Below are positions 23,715 to 33,645 of a stretch of 56,705 nt of DNA, in pieces. The position numbers and the translations under genes are program-made. The stretch comes from an uncultured Bacilli bacterium (GTDB lineage: Bacteria; Bacillota_I; Bacilli_A; RF39; UBA660): the NCBI GenBank assembly GCA_934130405.1, contig CAKOXX010000008.1, positions 1 through 56,705 on the forward strand, read 5' to 3'. Positions within the stretch are counted from its first letter, which is position 1. Each line of letters begins with the position of its first letter. The notes beneath the pieces were generated by a model. That model was not told the DNA's origin, did no database searches, and worked only from the letters and a program-made list of their open reading frames with translations.

Positions 23715-25253
23715 ATGGTCTTAAGAAAACCGTATGCATTTTTAATTCAATATTTTCAAAGAATTCACCTTTTTTTACTAGGACTTTGTTTTTATTTGTT
23801 CTATAAGACAAGTGTACTTCGTACTTTTGTTAGTGAATTTATAAGAACTGAAAGTTATAACCAAGACTTAGAGTCAATTACTCGTTATGTCGGATTTTTA
23901 CCAATATTCGTCATTTTATTATGCCTTGGTATTTTTCTCGCTTTAATGGTTTTGCTAAGACATAAAAAGAAACCATGGAAGATTTATTTATTTCCGTTTT
24001 TAAACTATATCTATTTGTTAGTAACAATGCTTTATGTCAGAAATTTCTTTGTAGGTTATAATGACGCATCAGATATAACTAGAATTATGGCAGGTAGAGA
24101 TTTACTATTTATCGCTTACTTTTTACAATTTGGAGTTTTCTTGTTATTAATTCTACGTACTTTAGGAATAGACCTTAATAAATTTGGCTTTAAAAATGAT
24201 CAGGAATATCTAGAAATCAAAGAAGAAGATAGAGAAGAATTTGAACTTAACTTCGAGTTTGATAAAGACGTCTTCATTAGAACTTTCAATAAATTACTAC
24301 GTAACTTTAAATACTTTTATCAAGAACATAAATTTATTCTAAATGTTGTATTCACAGTTATTGCTGTTTATCTTGTATCTTATACTTATTATTACTTTGC
24401 TATTTTACACCGTATTTACAAGGAAGGAGATACTTTTCAATCAAATTTCTATCAAATAACTGTTAAAGATAGTTACTTAACTAATCGTAAATCAAATGGA
24501 GATTTAATTGATGAAGACTCAAAATACTCTTATGTAATTGTAAAACTAGCAGTTAAAAACTTAGGTACTAATAGATCAATGTATACTGATAGATTTCATC
24601 TAATGAATAGAAGTAGGGAAGGAGAAAGAGCTCCTCAGTATCAGACATACTTCTCACAATATGGTCATACTTCTGATGATACTGAATTTGCTAACAATGA
24701 GACAAAGGAGTTTACACTTATTTATCGTGTTGAAAGTAAATGGTGGAAAAGAAGGTATATGTTATATTATCAAGGACTAGATAAATCATTCCTTTTAAGA
24801 AAAGTAAGACTTAAGGTAAAAGATTATCAGAAAGTTAAGTCAGAAGATGAAAAGAAATTAAAACAAGTGATGAAAATAGGTAGTAAAGACTTCAAATTCA
24901 CTAAATATCAAGTCTTAGATAGTGTTAATTATTACTCTTATAAATGTAATGCTTCTGGTTGCAGTGTAATGGAAGATGAAGCGACAGTTCATAATAAAAT
25001 GATTTTACAAATTGACTATATGAGCGACTATTTTGATCCTAAAACTTTTGTTGACTTTTCTACTAAGTATGCTAAAATTAAATATGAAGATAAGAAAGGT
25101 AAAACGAGTAGTATAGACTGTGAAAATGCTATTCCAAGAGATTATACCAATAATGCGCTTTACTTAAAAGTCCCAGCAACACTTAAAAATGCTACAAAGA
25201 TTGATTTGGTTTATACGATAAATGAAAAGCAATACACCTATCATATAAAATAG
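23715..25253 (+). CDS. Membrane protein with extracytoplasmic beta domain, first gene of the secretion/pilus operon
   Basis: 512 residues. About four hydrophobic segments fill residues 15-150. A charged cytoplasmic stretch follows, then one more helix at about 210-232 (FILNVVFTVIAVYLVSYTYY). The rest is probably outside the cell and beta-rich. Its part VIVKLAVKNLGTNRSMYTDR resembles DUF4352-like domains of surface lipoproteins. One Cys pair (CNASGC) is present. It follows the divergent promoter and is 17 bases from the next gene. I do not recognise a known component of pili or type IV secretion. Confidence 0.7.
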   Translation: MVLRKPYAFLIQYFQRIHLFLLGLCFYLFYKTSVLRTFVSEFIRTESYNQDLESITRYVGFLPIFVILLCLGIFLALMVLLRHKKKPWKIYLFPFLNYIYLLVTMLYVRNFFVGYNDASDITRIMAGRDLLFIAYFLQFGVFLLLILRTLGIDLNKFGFKNDQEYLEIKEEDREEFELNFEFDKDVFIRTFNKLLRNFKYFYQEHKFILNVVFTVIAVYLVSYTYYYFAILHRIYKEGDTFQSNFYQITVKDSYLTNRKSNGDLIDEDSKYSYVIVKLAVKNLGTNRSMYTDRFHLMNRSREGERAPQYQTYFSQYGHTSDDTEFANNETKEFTLIYRVESKWWKRRYMLYYQGLDKSFLLRKVRLKVKDYQKVKSEDEKKLKQVMKIGSKDFKFTKYQVLDSVNYYSYKCNASGCSVMEDEATVHNKMILQIDYMSDYFDPKTFVDFSTKYAKIKYEDKKGKTSSIDCENAIPRDYTNNALYLKVPATLKNATKIDLVYTINEKQYTYHIK

Positions 25254-25270
25254 TAGAAAGGACGAAAAAG

Positions 25271-27088
25271 ATGAATAAACAAAAACTAAAAAAGACAATT
25301 ACTTTAGTAGTCATAGTTCTTGCCGTATTATATATATTATGGAATTTCTTCCTTTATCCACATCAAGCCTTTAGACATAATGAAAAAATATTAAGTGAAG
25401 CAGGAAAAAGATATTTTGAAATAAATAGTAGAAATCTACCAACGGAAGCAGGAAGGGTTTCTACTGTTTCGCTTGAAACACTTATTAAACAGAAATACTT
25501 AGACGAATTAAAAATAAAGAACAATCTTTGTGATATAAGAGAAAGTAATGTAAAAGTAAAGAATGAAAGTAGCGGTGAAAAATCCTATTACACGCACTTA
25601 AAATGTGGTTCTGGACATAGTAATATTGATTATACTGGACCAGTAATAAAATTAAATGGTAAAAGTAAGATGACAATTAATATTGGTGATACTTTCACTG
25701 ATCCAGGAATTTTTAATGTCAGAGATGCAACTGATGGTGAATTGAAAACAGAAGATGTTTATATCAAAGGTAGCGTAAATACTAACAAAATAGGAACTTA
25801 TGAAATAACTTATACCGCATATGACTCTTTAGAAAATGAAACAACTGTAACTAGAACAGTCAAAGTAGTTAGAAAATTAAGTAATACCATTAAAAATGCT
25901 ACTCAAGATACAAACAATTATTATAAAGGTACATTAGTAGATAATTATATAATGTTTAATAATATGGTCTTTAGAATACTTCGGGTTAATAAAGATAATA
26001 CTGTTACTATTGTAAGTGATAGTCCACTAGCAAATATCGATTATAATGCTTCAAATGGTAGATTTGAAGATAGTAATATGGATGAATGGTTAAATAAATA
26101 CTTCTATAATCTTTTAAATAGTAAGAGTAAAAAATTAATAGTATCAAGTAAATGGTGTGATGATGTAATAACTGATGAAACTATTACTAAAACAACTTGT
26201 GATAGATATAGTTCTCTAAAAAAGATAGGAATCTTATCAATTGAAGATTATAATAATACCTTTAATGAACAGAAAAATACCTATTTAAATAGTACTTCAA
26301 GAACTTGGTATAATAACTTTACTAAAAATAACGAGGTTTGGTCAATTAAATCCAGTTCATCAGCTGCTTATAAAGATAATATCTTATTAAATATTAAACC
26401 AGCTCTTACTTTATCTAGCGAAATAGAAATAGAAAGTGGAACTGGTGAACAAGATGATCCTTTTATTATCGGAGCAGAGACAAGTGCTAAAAGGGATATG
26501 AAAGTTAATAAATTAGATATAGGGCAAAAGATTAGTTATTCAGGTTATACTTGGGTAATAGCTGGTAAGGAAGATGATGGCACAACAGAAATTATAATGG
26601 ATGATTACTTAAATACTGGTGAAGAAGGCCTAGGAGATAGAGTTAACATTTCTTACAATACTGCAAGTTCAGTAAAAATATATAATCCTAAAGAACAAGG
26701 AAATATTGGTTATCAAATTTCTAATGATTTATCTAAATATATTGATACAAGTTATCTAGTAAGCAAGGAAATCGAAGTACCAATATATGCTAAAAATGTA
26801 ACATACAAAGGAAAACATGAGACAAAAACCTATAAAGTAAGACTATCTGTACCATCAGTATTTGAAATATTTAGTGGTAAGTTAAAAGGAATAGCAAGTT
26901 CTTATTGGTTAATTGATTCATCTAAAGAAGAAGAAAATAAAACTTTAATTGAAACTGATGGAACGACACCATTCTATTATAGAGAAACTAATAAGTCAGC
27001 AGGAGTGAGATTAAAAGCATATCTTAAAAAGAGTGTTTATGTAAAATCTGATGATTGTACAAATAGTGTTTGTAGAATTGGAAAGTAG
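25271..27088 (+). CDS. Pseudopilin-like surface protein with an Ig-like DUF5011 domain
   Basis: 605 residues. One N-terminal membrane helix (about 8-28) is followed by a pilin-like helix with AGKRYFEINSRNLP and VSLETLIKQKYLDEL. The same pattern recurs in the protein at 48868-50076. Next comes an Ig-like DUF5011 domain (GPVIKLNGKS ... TYEITYTAYDSLEN, about 124-200). Beyond is a domain with NMVFRILRVNKDNTVTIVSDS and the tail motif GTGEQDDPFII, also shared with 48868-50076. It is probably a minor pilin or tip/anchor protein of the pilus. No type III signal sequence is recognisable. Confidence 0.7.
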   Translation: MNKQKLKKTITLVVIVLAVLYILWNFFLYPHQAFRHNEKILSEAGKRYFEINSRNLPTEAGRVSTVSLETLIKQKYLDELKIKNNLCDIRESNVKVKNESSGEKSYYTHLKCGSGHSNIDYTGPVIKLNGKSKMTINIGDTFTDPGIFNVRDATDGELKTEDVYIKGSVNTNKIGTYEITYTAYDSLENETTVTRTVKVVRKLSNTIKNATQDTNNYYKGTLVDNYIMFNNMVFRILRVNKDNTVTIVSDSPLANIDYNASNGRFEDSNMDEWLNKYFYNLLNSKSKKLIVSSKWCDDVITDETITKTTCDRYSSLKKIGILSIEDYNNTFNEQKNTYLNSTSRTWYNNFTKNNEVWSIKSSSSAAYKDNILLNIKPALTLSSEIEIESGTGEQDDPFIIGAETSAKRDMKVNKLDIGQKISYSGYTWVIAGKEDDGTTEIIMDDYLNTGEEGLGDRVNISYNTASSVKIYNPKEQGNIGYQISNDLSKYIDTSYLVSKEIEVPIYAKNVTYKGKHETKTYKVRLSVPSVFEIFSGKLKGIASSYWLIDSSKEEENKTLIETDGTTPFYYRETNKSAGVRLKAYLKKSVYVKSDDCTNSVCRIGK

Positions 27089-27100
27089 TGAGGTGTAAAG

Positions 27101-27883
27101 ATGAGTAAAGAAAAGAAAATAACCTACTTAGCACTGATAATTCTTATTATAGCAGCAGTTATTTATTTCATAACATCACTTCCTAAAACGAGCAAATTTA
27201 AGATGCTTGATAGGACAACAGAAATAAATGATGCTAAAAATAAAGGTAATAGGCTAGGTGGTTGGGTTAGAGTAGAGGGTACTAATATTGATATGCCAGT
27301 AATTATAACCAGTCCTGGTTTCTATATGGATAAAAATGTTGATGGCAGTTATGGAAAAGTTTATTCAAGACCAGATAATGAAACTAATCATCCTAGTATA
27401 GTGTCCCATAACATTAGAAATGTATCGAGAAAACCAATAGTTGGTGATGACACGATGACTGGGTTTGAACAATTAATGAGTTTTATCTATCTAGATTTTA
27501 TCAAAGAAAATCAATATATTGCTTATACTGATGTTAATGGTAAACAGTCATTATATAGAATTTATGCAGTATCACTTATTGATGATGATCAAAAAGCAAC
27601 TTATAAAGATACTTATACTGAACAAGAGGAAGACAAATATATCAATCAAGCGAAGAATGAAAGTATGTATGATATAGATGTCGATGTCGATGCAACAGAT
27701 AGACAAGTAAGTCTTTTAACTTGTACAAGGTTCTATGGTAGTAGTACTTCTTACAGTTTTAAGGTAGATGCAAGAGAATTGCGTGATGGTGAGAAACAGC
27801 AACTAGCTAAAGTAAAGACTAATAAAAATTATGAAAAGATAGAAAAACGAATGAAGGAAGGTACAAAAAATGATAAAGCATAG
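27101..27883 (+). CDS. Sortase-like protein (class B type) with an altered active site
   Basis: 260 residues, with one N-terminal membrane helix (about 8-27). GGWVRVEGTNIDMPV (about 53-67) begins the sortase B core. Catalytic His103 lies in SIVSHNI and Cys208 in SLLTCTRF. In sortase B the catalytic Arg lies just before the last strand (R-F-V-V-x-A-R); here that place is Ser219 (SFKVDARE). Arg210 or Arg225 could substitute, or the enzyme may be altered. No LPxTG-type protein is visible nearby, so the target is unclear. It overlaps the next gene by 14 bases. Confidence 0.8.
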   Translation: MSKEKKITYLALIILIIAAVIYFITSLPKTSKFKMLDRTTEINDAKNKGNRLGGWVRVEGTNIDMPVIITSPGFYMDKNVDGSYGKVYSRPDNETNHPSIVSHNIRNVSRKPIVGDDTMTGFEQLMSFIYLDFIKENQYIAYTDVNGKQSLYRIYAVSLIDDDQKATYKDTYTEQEEDKYINQAKNESMYDIDVDVDATDRQVSLLTCTRFYGSSTSYSFKVDARELRDGEKQQLAKVKTNKNYEKIEKRMKEGTKNDKA

Positions 27884-30773
27884 GAAAATAAAATTACTCA
27901 GCGTAATTGTAATAGCTTGTATTCTTTTGACACCAGCTACCAAGTCAGCTAGTGATACTTGTCCTAGTGTTGATACTTATATTCAAGAATATTTGAATTT
28001 AAATGGTAGTGGTAGCACAGTTGGAGAACGGGCTTATGTTAAAAATGGTGATATTATAACTTACAGTATAAAGCCAGAATATATTAAGTATGTTACTATT
28101 TATGCAGGTGAAGATTTAATTACTCCAGATGCTAATGGTAATGTTTCAATTGATATTGCTAAGTATGATGAAAAAGGTGGAGTAGTTTCAATTAACTTTG
28201 TATCTCCACCACTTGAAGATAAAAAATCAAAGGATGATTCTAAAAAGGATAATACTAGTGCAACTACTAATTCAGCTATTAAACCAGCTAAAAATTGTAG
28301 TGCACAACTTACCCAAACCTTTACATCAGGTGGAGGAAGGCTTGAATTTAATCAAGGTGAGCTTAATGATATTCAAAACTCTTTAAATGAAATTAGTAAT
28401 TTACAAAAAGAAAATACGACTATCACTCCAGGTTTTGATGATCCAATTAGTGGTGATTTTACTAAAGTAAGTGATCCAACTAAAGCAACTAAATTAATGT
28501 GTAAATATGATAAAGATTCAGGTAAAACTGTTCAGAAGTATACACATACTGGTCAAAAAGACACAGGGGATCAATGGTGTAAAGTTACTTGTCGTGAAGA
28601 TGTAGTAGTTTCTATGGATCCTCCAGTTGTTACTCAATCAGGTATGTGTTTCAGCTATGTAGCAGATATTAAAACTAAATCAGTTTGTAAAGCAGAATAT
28701 TTAAAACCAGCTCCAGTACTACATTATGGATGTACAGCTCCAAGTTATTGTTCTGGTGGTACAGATAAAGGTGGTCCTAATGAATCATTTGATAGCTGTG
28801 TAAATTCATGTGATGGTGGTGAATATACTCAATCTTGTATTGATAAATGTTACACTAAAGTATATGGTTCAACTGATGATGAAGATACTAAAACAACTGA
28901 AACAAAATCAACTACTAAAAAAGTAAGTAGTACTACAACTGATACTAAGAAAGATACTACAACCGAAGATAGTGAGAATGAAGGAGTTACTTATCTTAAT
29001 AATTTAAAAGCTAATTATCAATTTATAGAACCAACAAAATTAGCTTCTAGTTATATTGATATCGGTGGAAGTGTAGGAAAAGTTAGATGTTATACAGATG
29101 ACGAATTAGCAGTACAAGGTGTTAGTGCAGAAGATGTTTATAACTCAAAGAAATATCTACCTGGTGGAACTTATGCTAATGGCGGCTGGACTCCAACAGC
29201 AGGGTACTATTCAATTAATCAAAAAGGAGAAAAAGTATGGCATGCAAAGGGAGGTTGTCCAAGTAAAATTAACTATCATTATTTTGCTTCCCTTGGTAAA
29301 ACAAGTTTAACACTTAGTGAGTTAAATGGTACATTTAAATTTCCAAGAACAGGTAATATTCATGTATATGCCCCAGATAACGCTGGAGGAGCTTTAAGAC
29401 GAATTAGTGTTAATGGTGATGCTAATGAATGTCAAGAGTCTTGTGGAACTTCTAGTATGTGTCAAGGCTTAGTTAACGGTTATAACGCTTATGGTACAAA
29501 TAATAAAGGTCAAACAGTACAAGCTTATGATAAAGATCAAAATATTGTTACTAAAGAACAAGCTAAAATGATATTTGATGCTGAAGTTAAAAAATGGAAA
29601 GAAGACCAAAAGAAATGTAAGGCTTCTGCTAATGATTGTACAACTTTAAAGAGTAACTATGTTATTCAAACTAGTGAGATTAGTAAAAACTCTGGAAAAG
29701 ATTTAGGAGAAAAATATACTTCTAATCAAAATGGTAAGAATATCACTGCTAGCGGTGAAGGCGGCTATACAAGTATGGTTATTAATACTAACGGAAGATG
29801 TGTTACTGGTAGTTGTGAAAATAAGAGTAGTGAATACTGTTCTAACTTAGATAGTACTAAAAATAGTAGTGAGTTAGTAACTTACTGTAATGATAAAGAA
29901 TCTTGTAAGAATTCTGGTACACCAGGATGTAAAAATGGAAACATTTGTTATGACCATCATACGACGATTTCATTCCCTAAGAACTATATGAACGTTAAGA
30001 CTGGTCAAACAAAAGTAGAAATATCAAAAGATAAATTACCTTACTATGTTTCTCTTGGAAATGCTTATTGTACAAACTTATCTACAAAAGAAGTTAATAC
30101 TGCTTGGTATGACTATAAATTAGATGATACTAATAAAACAGCAAAACCAGCAGAAAGTAAGATTAAGAAAAATATTACTGCTAAGATTAATGACTACGGA
30201 ATATTTAAATGGAACTTTGATTTATCTTGTTTCTTTGCTATTAAAAACCCAACTACAGGTGAATGTAATGGAGATGATTGTAAAGAGAAGAAATGTACTG
30301 GAACAGATTGTGATGATGGAGTAGAAACCCCATTATCAAATGCTAAAGTACGTTCAGTTGATACAACTGATTTATTCCCTAATCGTGAACCAAGATTTAA
30401 CTGGAGTAGTAAAGCTAAAAACGTAAGTAACCAAAGTTATAAGATTGATCCAGAGTCATTAGTTAAAGAAATTGAAACTCTTGGTGATGCTGTTTATGAT
30501 ACAGATAAAGAAAATCAAAATGTTGATTATCACATTGTTTTAACACCTATTGATATTAATGATGTAAGAAAATATAACAAAGAAAAGAAGACATATAATG
30601 ATGCAGACAATGGAACTGGTGTTAATAAAATTGCTGGTGAAAAAGTTTGGGGAGTTACCGTTTACCGTAGTAAACTTCTAGATACACATGGTAATATTGT
30701 TAAAAAACGTGGTCTTCTTGGATGTAACAACCAGTCAAGTGCTAATACTTGTGCAACTGAAGGAGGTAAATAA
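27870..30773 (+). CDS. Large cysteine-rich secreted protein
   Basis: 967 residues. A signal peptide (about 1-27, cut after TKSAS or nearby) is followed by a long extracellular chain with about 35 cysteines, many in close pairs (DSCVNSCDGG, CKNSGTPGCKNGNIC). There is a Thr/Ser/Lys-rich low-complexity stretch at about 340-370. No membrane anchor or sorting motif is visible at the C-terminus. It probably forms a disulfide-stabilised surface or tip structure of the pilus or secretion machine. I know no family. It starts inside the sortase gene, and the next gene follows after 2 bases. Confidence 0.75.
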   Translation: MIKHRKIKLLSVIVIACILLTPATKSASDTCPSVDTYIQEYLNLNGSGSTVGERAYVKNGDIITYSIKPEYIKYVTIYAGEDLITPDANGNVSIDIAKYDEKGGVVSINFVSPPLEDKKSKDDSKKDNTSATTNSAIKPAKNCSAQLTQTFTSGGGRLEFNQGELNDIQNSLNEISNLQKENTTITPGFDDPISGDFTKVSDPTKATKLMCKYDKDSGKTVQKYTHTGQKDTGDQWCKVTCREDVVVSMDPPVVTQSGMCFSYVADIKTKSVCKAEYLKPAPVLHYGCTAPSYCSGGTDKGGPNESFDSCVNSCDGGEYTQSCIDKCYTKVYGSTDDEDTKTTETKSTTKKVSSTTTDTKKDTTTEDSENEGVTYLNNLKANYQFIEPTKLASSYIDIGGSVGKVRCYTDDELAVQGVSAEDVYNSKKYLPGGTYANGGWTPTAGYYSINQKGEKVWHAKGGCPSKINYHYFASLGKTSLTLSELNGTFKFPRTGNIHVYAPDNAGGALRRISVNGDANECQESCGTSSMCQGLVNGYNAYGTNNKGQTVQAYDKDQNIVTKEQAKMIFDAEVKKWKEDQKKCKASANDCTTLKSNYVIQTSEISKNSGKDLGEKYTSNQNGKNITASGEGGYTSMVINTNGRCVTGSCENKSSEYCSNLDSTKNSSELVTYCNDKESCKNSGTPGCKNGNICYDHHTTISFPKNYMNVKTGQTKVEISKDKLPYYVSLGNAYCTNLSTKEVNTAWYDYKLDDTNKTAKPAESKIKKNITAKINDYGIFKWNFDLSCFFAIKNPTTGECNGDDCKEKKCTGTDCDDGVETPLSNAKVRSVDTTDLFPNREPRFNWSSKAKNVSNQSYKIDPESLVKEIETLGDAVYDTDKENQNVDYHIVLTPIDINDVRKYNKEKKTYNDADNGTGVNKIAGEKVWGVTVYRSKLLDTHGNIVKKRGLLGCNNQSSANTCATEGGK

Positions 30774-30775
30774 GC

Positions 30776-31267
30776 GTGAATAGAGCAATGTTAATAATTG
30801 GAATAATTATGCTAGCGATGTTTACTTTTGGAGTAATTAATATAGCATCAGACTTCCAGTCTGGAAATGAACTTGATTATTACTTATTAAAAGAAACAAC
30901 TGAAGCAGCGATGATTGATGCTACAGATATTGGATATTATAGAATGAGCGGTGGATTATATCGAATCGATAAAGAGAAGTTTGTTGAGAGTTTCGTTCGC
31001 CGCTTCTCTCAAAATGTTGTTAACACTAGAAATTATGACATCAAGTTTTATGATATAAATGAAACACCTCCAAAGGTTACTATTAAAGTAGATTCTGCTA
31101 CTTCAGTAGTATTTAATGATGATACTATTCAAATAAGTAATAGACTTACTAGCATAATGGAAACAGATTATGAGACCAATGAATTAACTACTAAACTTGC
31201 TAATAGTGGAAAGCTAGATTATAGTAAAATAGATGAAGTCTATACTAAACTATTATCAGCAAGTTAA
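30776..31267 (+). CDS. TadE/DUF5411-like minor pilin protein
   Basis: 163 residues from GTG 30776 (GGAGG upstream). The N-terminal helix MLIIGIIMLAMFTFGVINIA is followed by ETTEAAMIDATDIGYYR, like the start of TadE/TadG-type pseudopilins of Tad systems. The extracellular part is small and without Cys. It lies between the Cys-rich protein and the CpaB-like gene. I assign it by context and topology. Confidence 0.6.
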   Translation: MNRAMLIIGIIMLAMFTFGVINIASDFQSGNELDYYLLKETTEAAMIDATDIGYYRMSGGLYRIDKEKFVESFVRRFSQNVVNTRNYDIKFYDINETPPKVTIKVDSATSVVFNDDTIQISNRLTSIMETDYETNELTTKLANSGKLDYSKIDEVYTKLLSAS

Positions 31268-31288
31268 GAATAGAAGGGAAGGATAAAA

Positions 31289-32107
31289 ATGAATAGTTTT
31301 AATGTAGGAATAAAGAAATTTTTTGCCAACAAGAATACAGTTACAGTAGTAGGTGTTGCTCTTGCTATCTTAGTATTATATTTTGGTTATGAGTGGAGAG
31401 TAAAAAGCTCTATCAACCCTGTAACTGTTCCTTATGCTTTAAAAACCATCAGTCCAGGAACACAAATAACTGATGAGTTAATTGGAACAGTTGAAGTTCC
31501 TCCAGCAATGCTAAAAGGTAATGCATACACTAGAAAATCAGATGTTGTAGATATGTATGCTGCTATTGATACTATAATTCCTGAAGGAAGTTTATTCTAT
31601 CAAAGAAGTGTTGTAAGTAAAGAAAAATTAAAAACAAATATCTTATCTTATCCAAAGAATTATGTTTTATATAACTTAACAGTTAATATGTCTAGTACAT
31701 ATAGTAACTCTATGGTGCCAGGTAACTATATTGATATTTATTTAAAAGTTATGAACCATGTAGATGAAAATGAAACTGTTACTGAAAATAATGATAAGAT
31801 TATGGTAGGTAAATTATTAGAAAACGTTAAAATCTTAGGAGTTTATGATAGTAATGGACAAAGCGTATTTGCTAACGTTGATGAAAATAGAACTCCAGCA
31901 CAAATAATCTTTGCTGTACCAGAAGAATATCACATCTTATTACGTAAAGCATCTTACTTAAGAGCTTATGATTCTGAGATTATTCCAGTACCAACTAATG
32001 AAAGCTTAGAGAAGAATCCAGGAGATGTAAAAATATCTAACGAAGACTTAAAGAACTTTATTAATAGAGTAACAGCTATGACTGAAGCAGATCTTGCTCA
32101 ACAATAG
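31289..32107 (+). CDS. cpaB: CpaB/RcpC-like Flp pilus assembly protein (SAF domain)
   Basis: 272 residues. One N-terminal membrane helix (about 18-35), then a SAF domain (VPYALKTISPGTQITDELI), followed by a CpaB-type beta domain with MVPGNYIDIYLKVMN and PAQIIFAVPEEYHILLRKA. CpaB/RcpC guides Flp pilus assembly at the envelope. In Gram-positives it sits at the membrane or wall because no outer-membrane secretin exists. It is directly followed by the CpaF ATPase gene. Confidence 0.82.
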   Translation: MNSFNVGIKKFFANKNTVTVVGVALAILVLYFGYEWRVKSSINPVTVPYALKTISPGTQITDELIGTVEVPPAMLKGNAYTRKSDVVDMYAAIDTIIPEGSLFYQRSVVSKEKLKTNILSYPKNYVLYNLTVNMSSTYSNSMVPGNYIDIYLKVMNHVDENETVTENNDKIMVGKLLENVKILGVYDSNGQSVFANVDENRTPAQIIFAVPEEYHILLRKASYLRAYDSEIIPVPTNESLEKNPGDVKISNEDLKNFINRVTAMTEADLAQQ

Positions 32108-32128
32108 TTAAAGAAAGAGGGAAATAAA

Positions 32129-33631
32129 ATGACTGAATCCATTTTTGATAAGTTAGACTTTGGGGTATTGAAACCACTACTAGATAATGATGATATAACC
32201 GATATTTCGTATTGTAATCATGGTCAAGTATGGATTCGTTCTTTAACATATGGTTCACAAAGAACAGAAGTAGCAGGACTTGATGATGCTTTTATGGAGA
32301 AACTTGCCTTTCAGTGTTCTAATGTTATGGGAACGACATTCAATAATGCTAAACCATTTCTAGACGCTGAAAGTGCAGAACTTCGTCTTAACTTCGTTCA
32401 TGAATCAATTGCTACTAACGGAATAGCTGCTGTTATTCGTAAGACACCAGCTAAGATAAGACTTTCTAAAGATAAGTTATTAGCAGAAGATTACTTTACT
32501 GCTAATATTCATGATATCTTAATGAAATGTGTTGAAGGTCACTGCAATATCATTGTTAGTGGAGAAACTGGTTCTGGTAAAACTGAGTTTGTTAAATATC
32601 TAGCAAGTCATACAAAAGAAAATGAAAAAATTATTACAATTGAAGATACTCTAGAACTTCACTTAGATAAAATCTTTCCTCACCGTGATATAGTTGCGAT
32701 GAAAACTAATAACGTTGCTAGTTATACTGATGTACTAGTTACTTGTATGCGTCAGAACCCAAAGTGGATTCTACTATCCGAAGTACGTAGTGCAGAAGCA
32801 GTTACAGCTGTAAGAAACTCAATATCATCTGGACATAATATTTTATCAACAATCCATGCTGATAAAGCAAGTGCTATTCCTTACCGTTTATATTCACTTT
32901 TGGAAACAGATATTGATGTAGATCAATTCTTAACAACTATTTATCGTTATATTCAATTAGGTGTTCATATTAAAGCTTATTATAGTAAACAATATGGAAA
33001 ATTCCATCGTGAGGTTGATGAAGTAGTAGAGTTTTATGTTGATGAGAATAATAAACCAATAAGTCGTGTTTTGTATCAGAAAACTTTTGGTAAGAAACCT
33101 GTTCAAAATATGCCAAGTAAACACTTACTAGAATACCTAGAAAATCAAAATATTAACATTGATAATTTGCTAACTAATCAAGATTCAATGGTTAACTTAG
33201 ATAGTGAATTAGAAAAGATGGAAACACCTGATACTGAAGAAGTACCTACTGTTAAACCAGTAGCATTAGAACCAGTTAATAATATTAGTGAACAAACTGT
33301 TCCTCAACCAATTAATTTGGAAATACCTAAGGAAGCAGCTGTTCAACCACAACCAGTAGCAGTTACTAATAGTGAAGTAACAGTAACACCACAAGTAATA
33401 CCAGTTGTACCTGAAGTTAGTCAGAATACACAAGGTATTACACCAATGAATAATAATGGGGTAGTAAACCAAACGCCTAATATTCCTAATCAAGTCGTTA
33501 GTGAAGTAGTTAGTAGTCCACAGCCAGTTGTACAGAACATTCCACAGATGCCAGTACAAAATGTTGCCACTGTTCAAACAGTAAGCCCTGTTCCAGAACA
33601 GAATATTCCATTTCCTAGTGAAGTGTTGTAG
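32129..33631 (+). CDS. cpaF: CpaF/TadA-type secretion ATPase with Pro/Gln-rich tail
   Basis: 500 residues. The VirB11/GspE-family core fills about 1-330. It shows Walker A SGETGSGKTEF (about 143-153), Asp-box IEDTLELHL, the atypical Walker B WILLSEVRSAEAV, and a conserved STIHAD. The core hydrolyses ATP to polymerise Flp pilin. After about 370 a Pro/Gln/Val/Asn-rich chain of about 130 residues follows, unusual for the family, perhaps a disordered link to the T4SS parts encoded downstream. The T4SS genes lack a VirB11, so this ATPase might serve both. Confidence 0.92.
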   Translation: MTESIFDKLDFGVLKPLLDNDDITDISYCNHGQVWIRSLTYGSQRTEVAGLDDAFMEKLAFQCSNVMGTTFNNAKPFLDAESAELRLNFVHESIATNGIAAVIRKTPAKIRLSKDKLLAEDYFTANIHDILMKCVEGHCNIIVSGETGSGKTEFVKYLASHTKENEKIITIEDTLELHLDKIFPHRDIVAMKTNNVASYTDVLVTCMRQNPKWILLSEVRSAEAVTAVRNSISSGHNILSTIHADKASAIPYRLYSLLETDIDVDQFLTTIYRYIQLGVHIKAYYSKQYGKFHREVDEVVEFYVDENNKPISRVLYQKTFGKKPVQNMPSKHLLEYLENQNINIDNLLTNQDSMVNLDSELEKMETPDTEEVPTVKPVALEPVNNISEQTVPQPINLEIPKEAAVQPQPVAVTNSEVTVTPQVIPVVPEVSQNTQGITPMNNNGVVNQTPNIPNQVVSEVVSSPQPVVQNIPQMPVQNVATVQTVSPVPEQNIPFPSEVL

Positions 33632-33645
33632 AAGGGAGGAAGTAT

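Noticed and set aside
33266..33577. Minus-strand frame rich in Trp, Tyr and Asn
   Set aside because: It is the reverse reading of the Pro/Gln-rich tail of CpaF.
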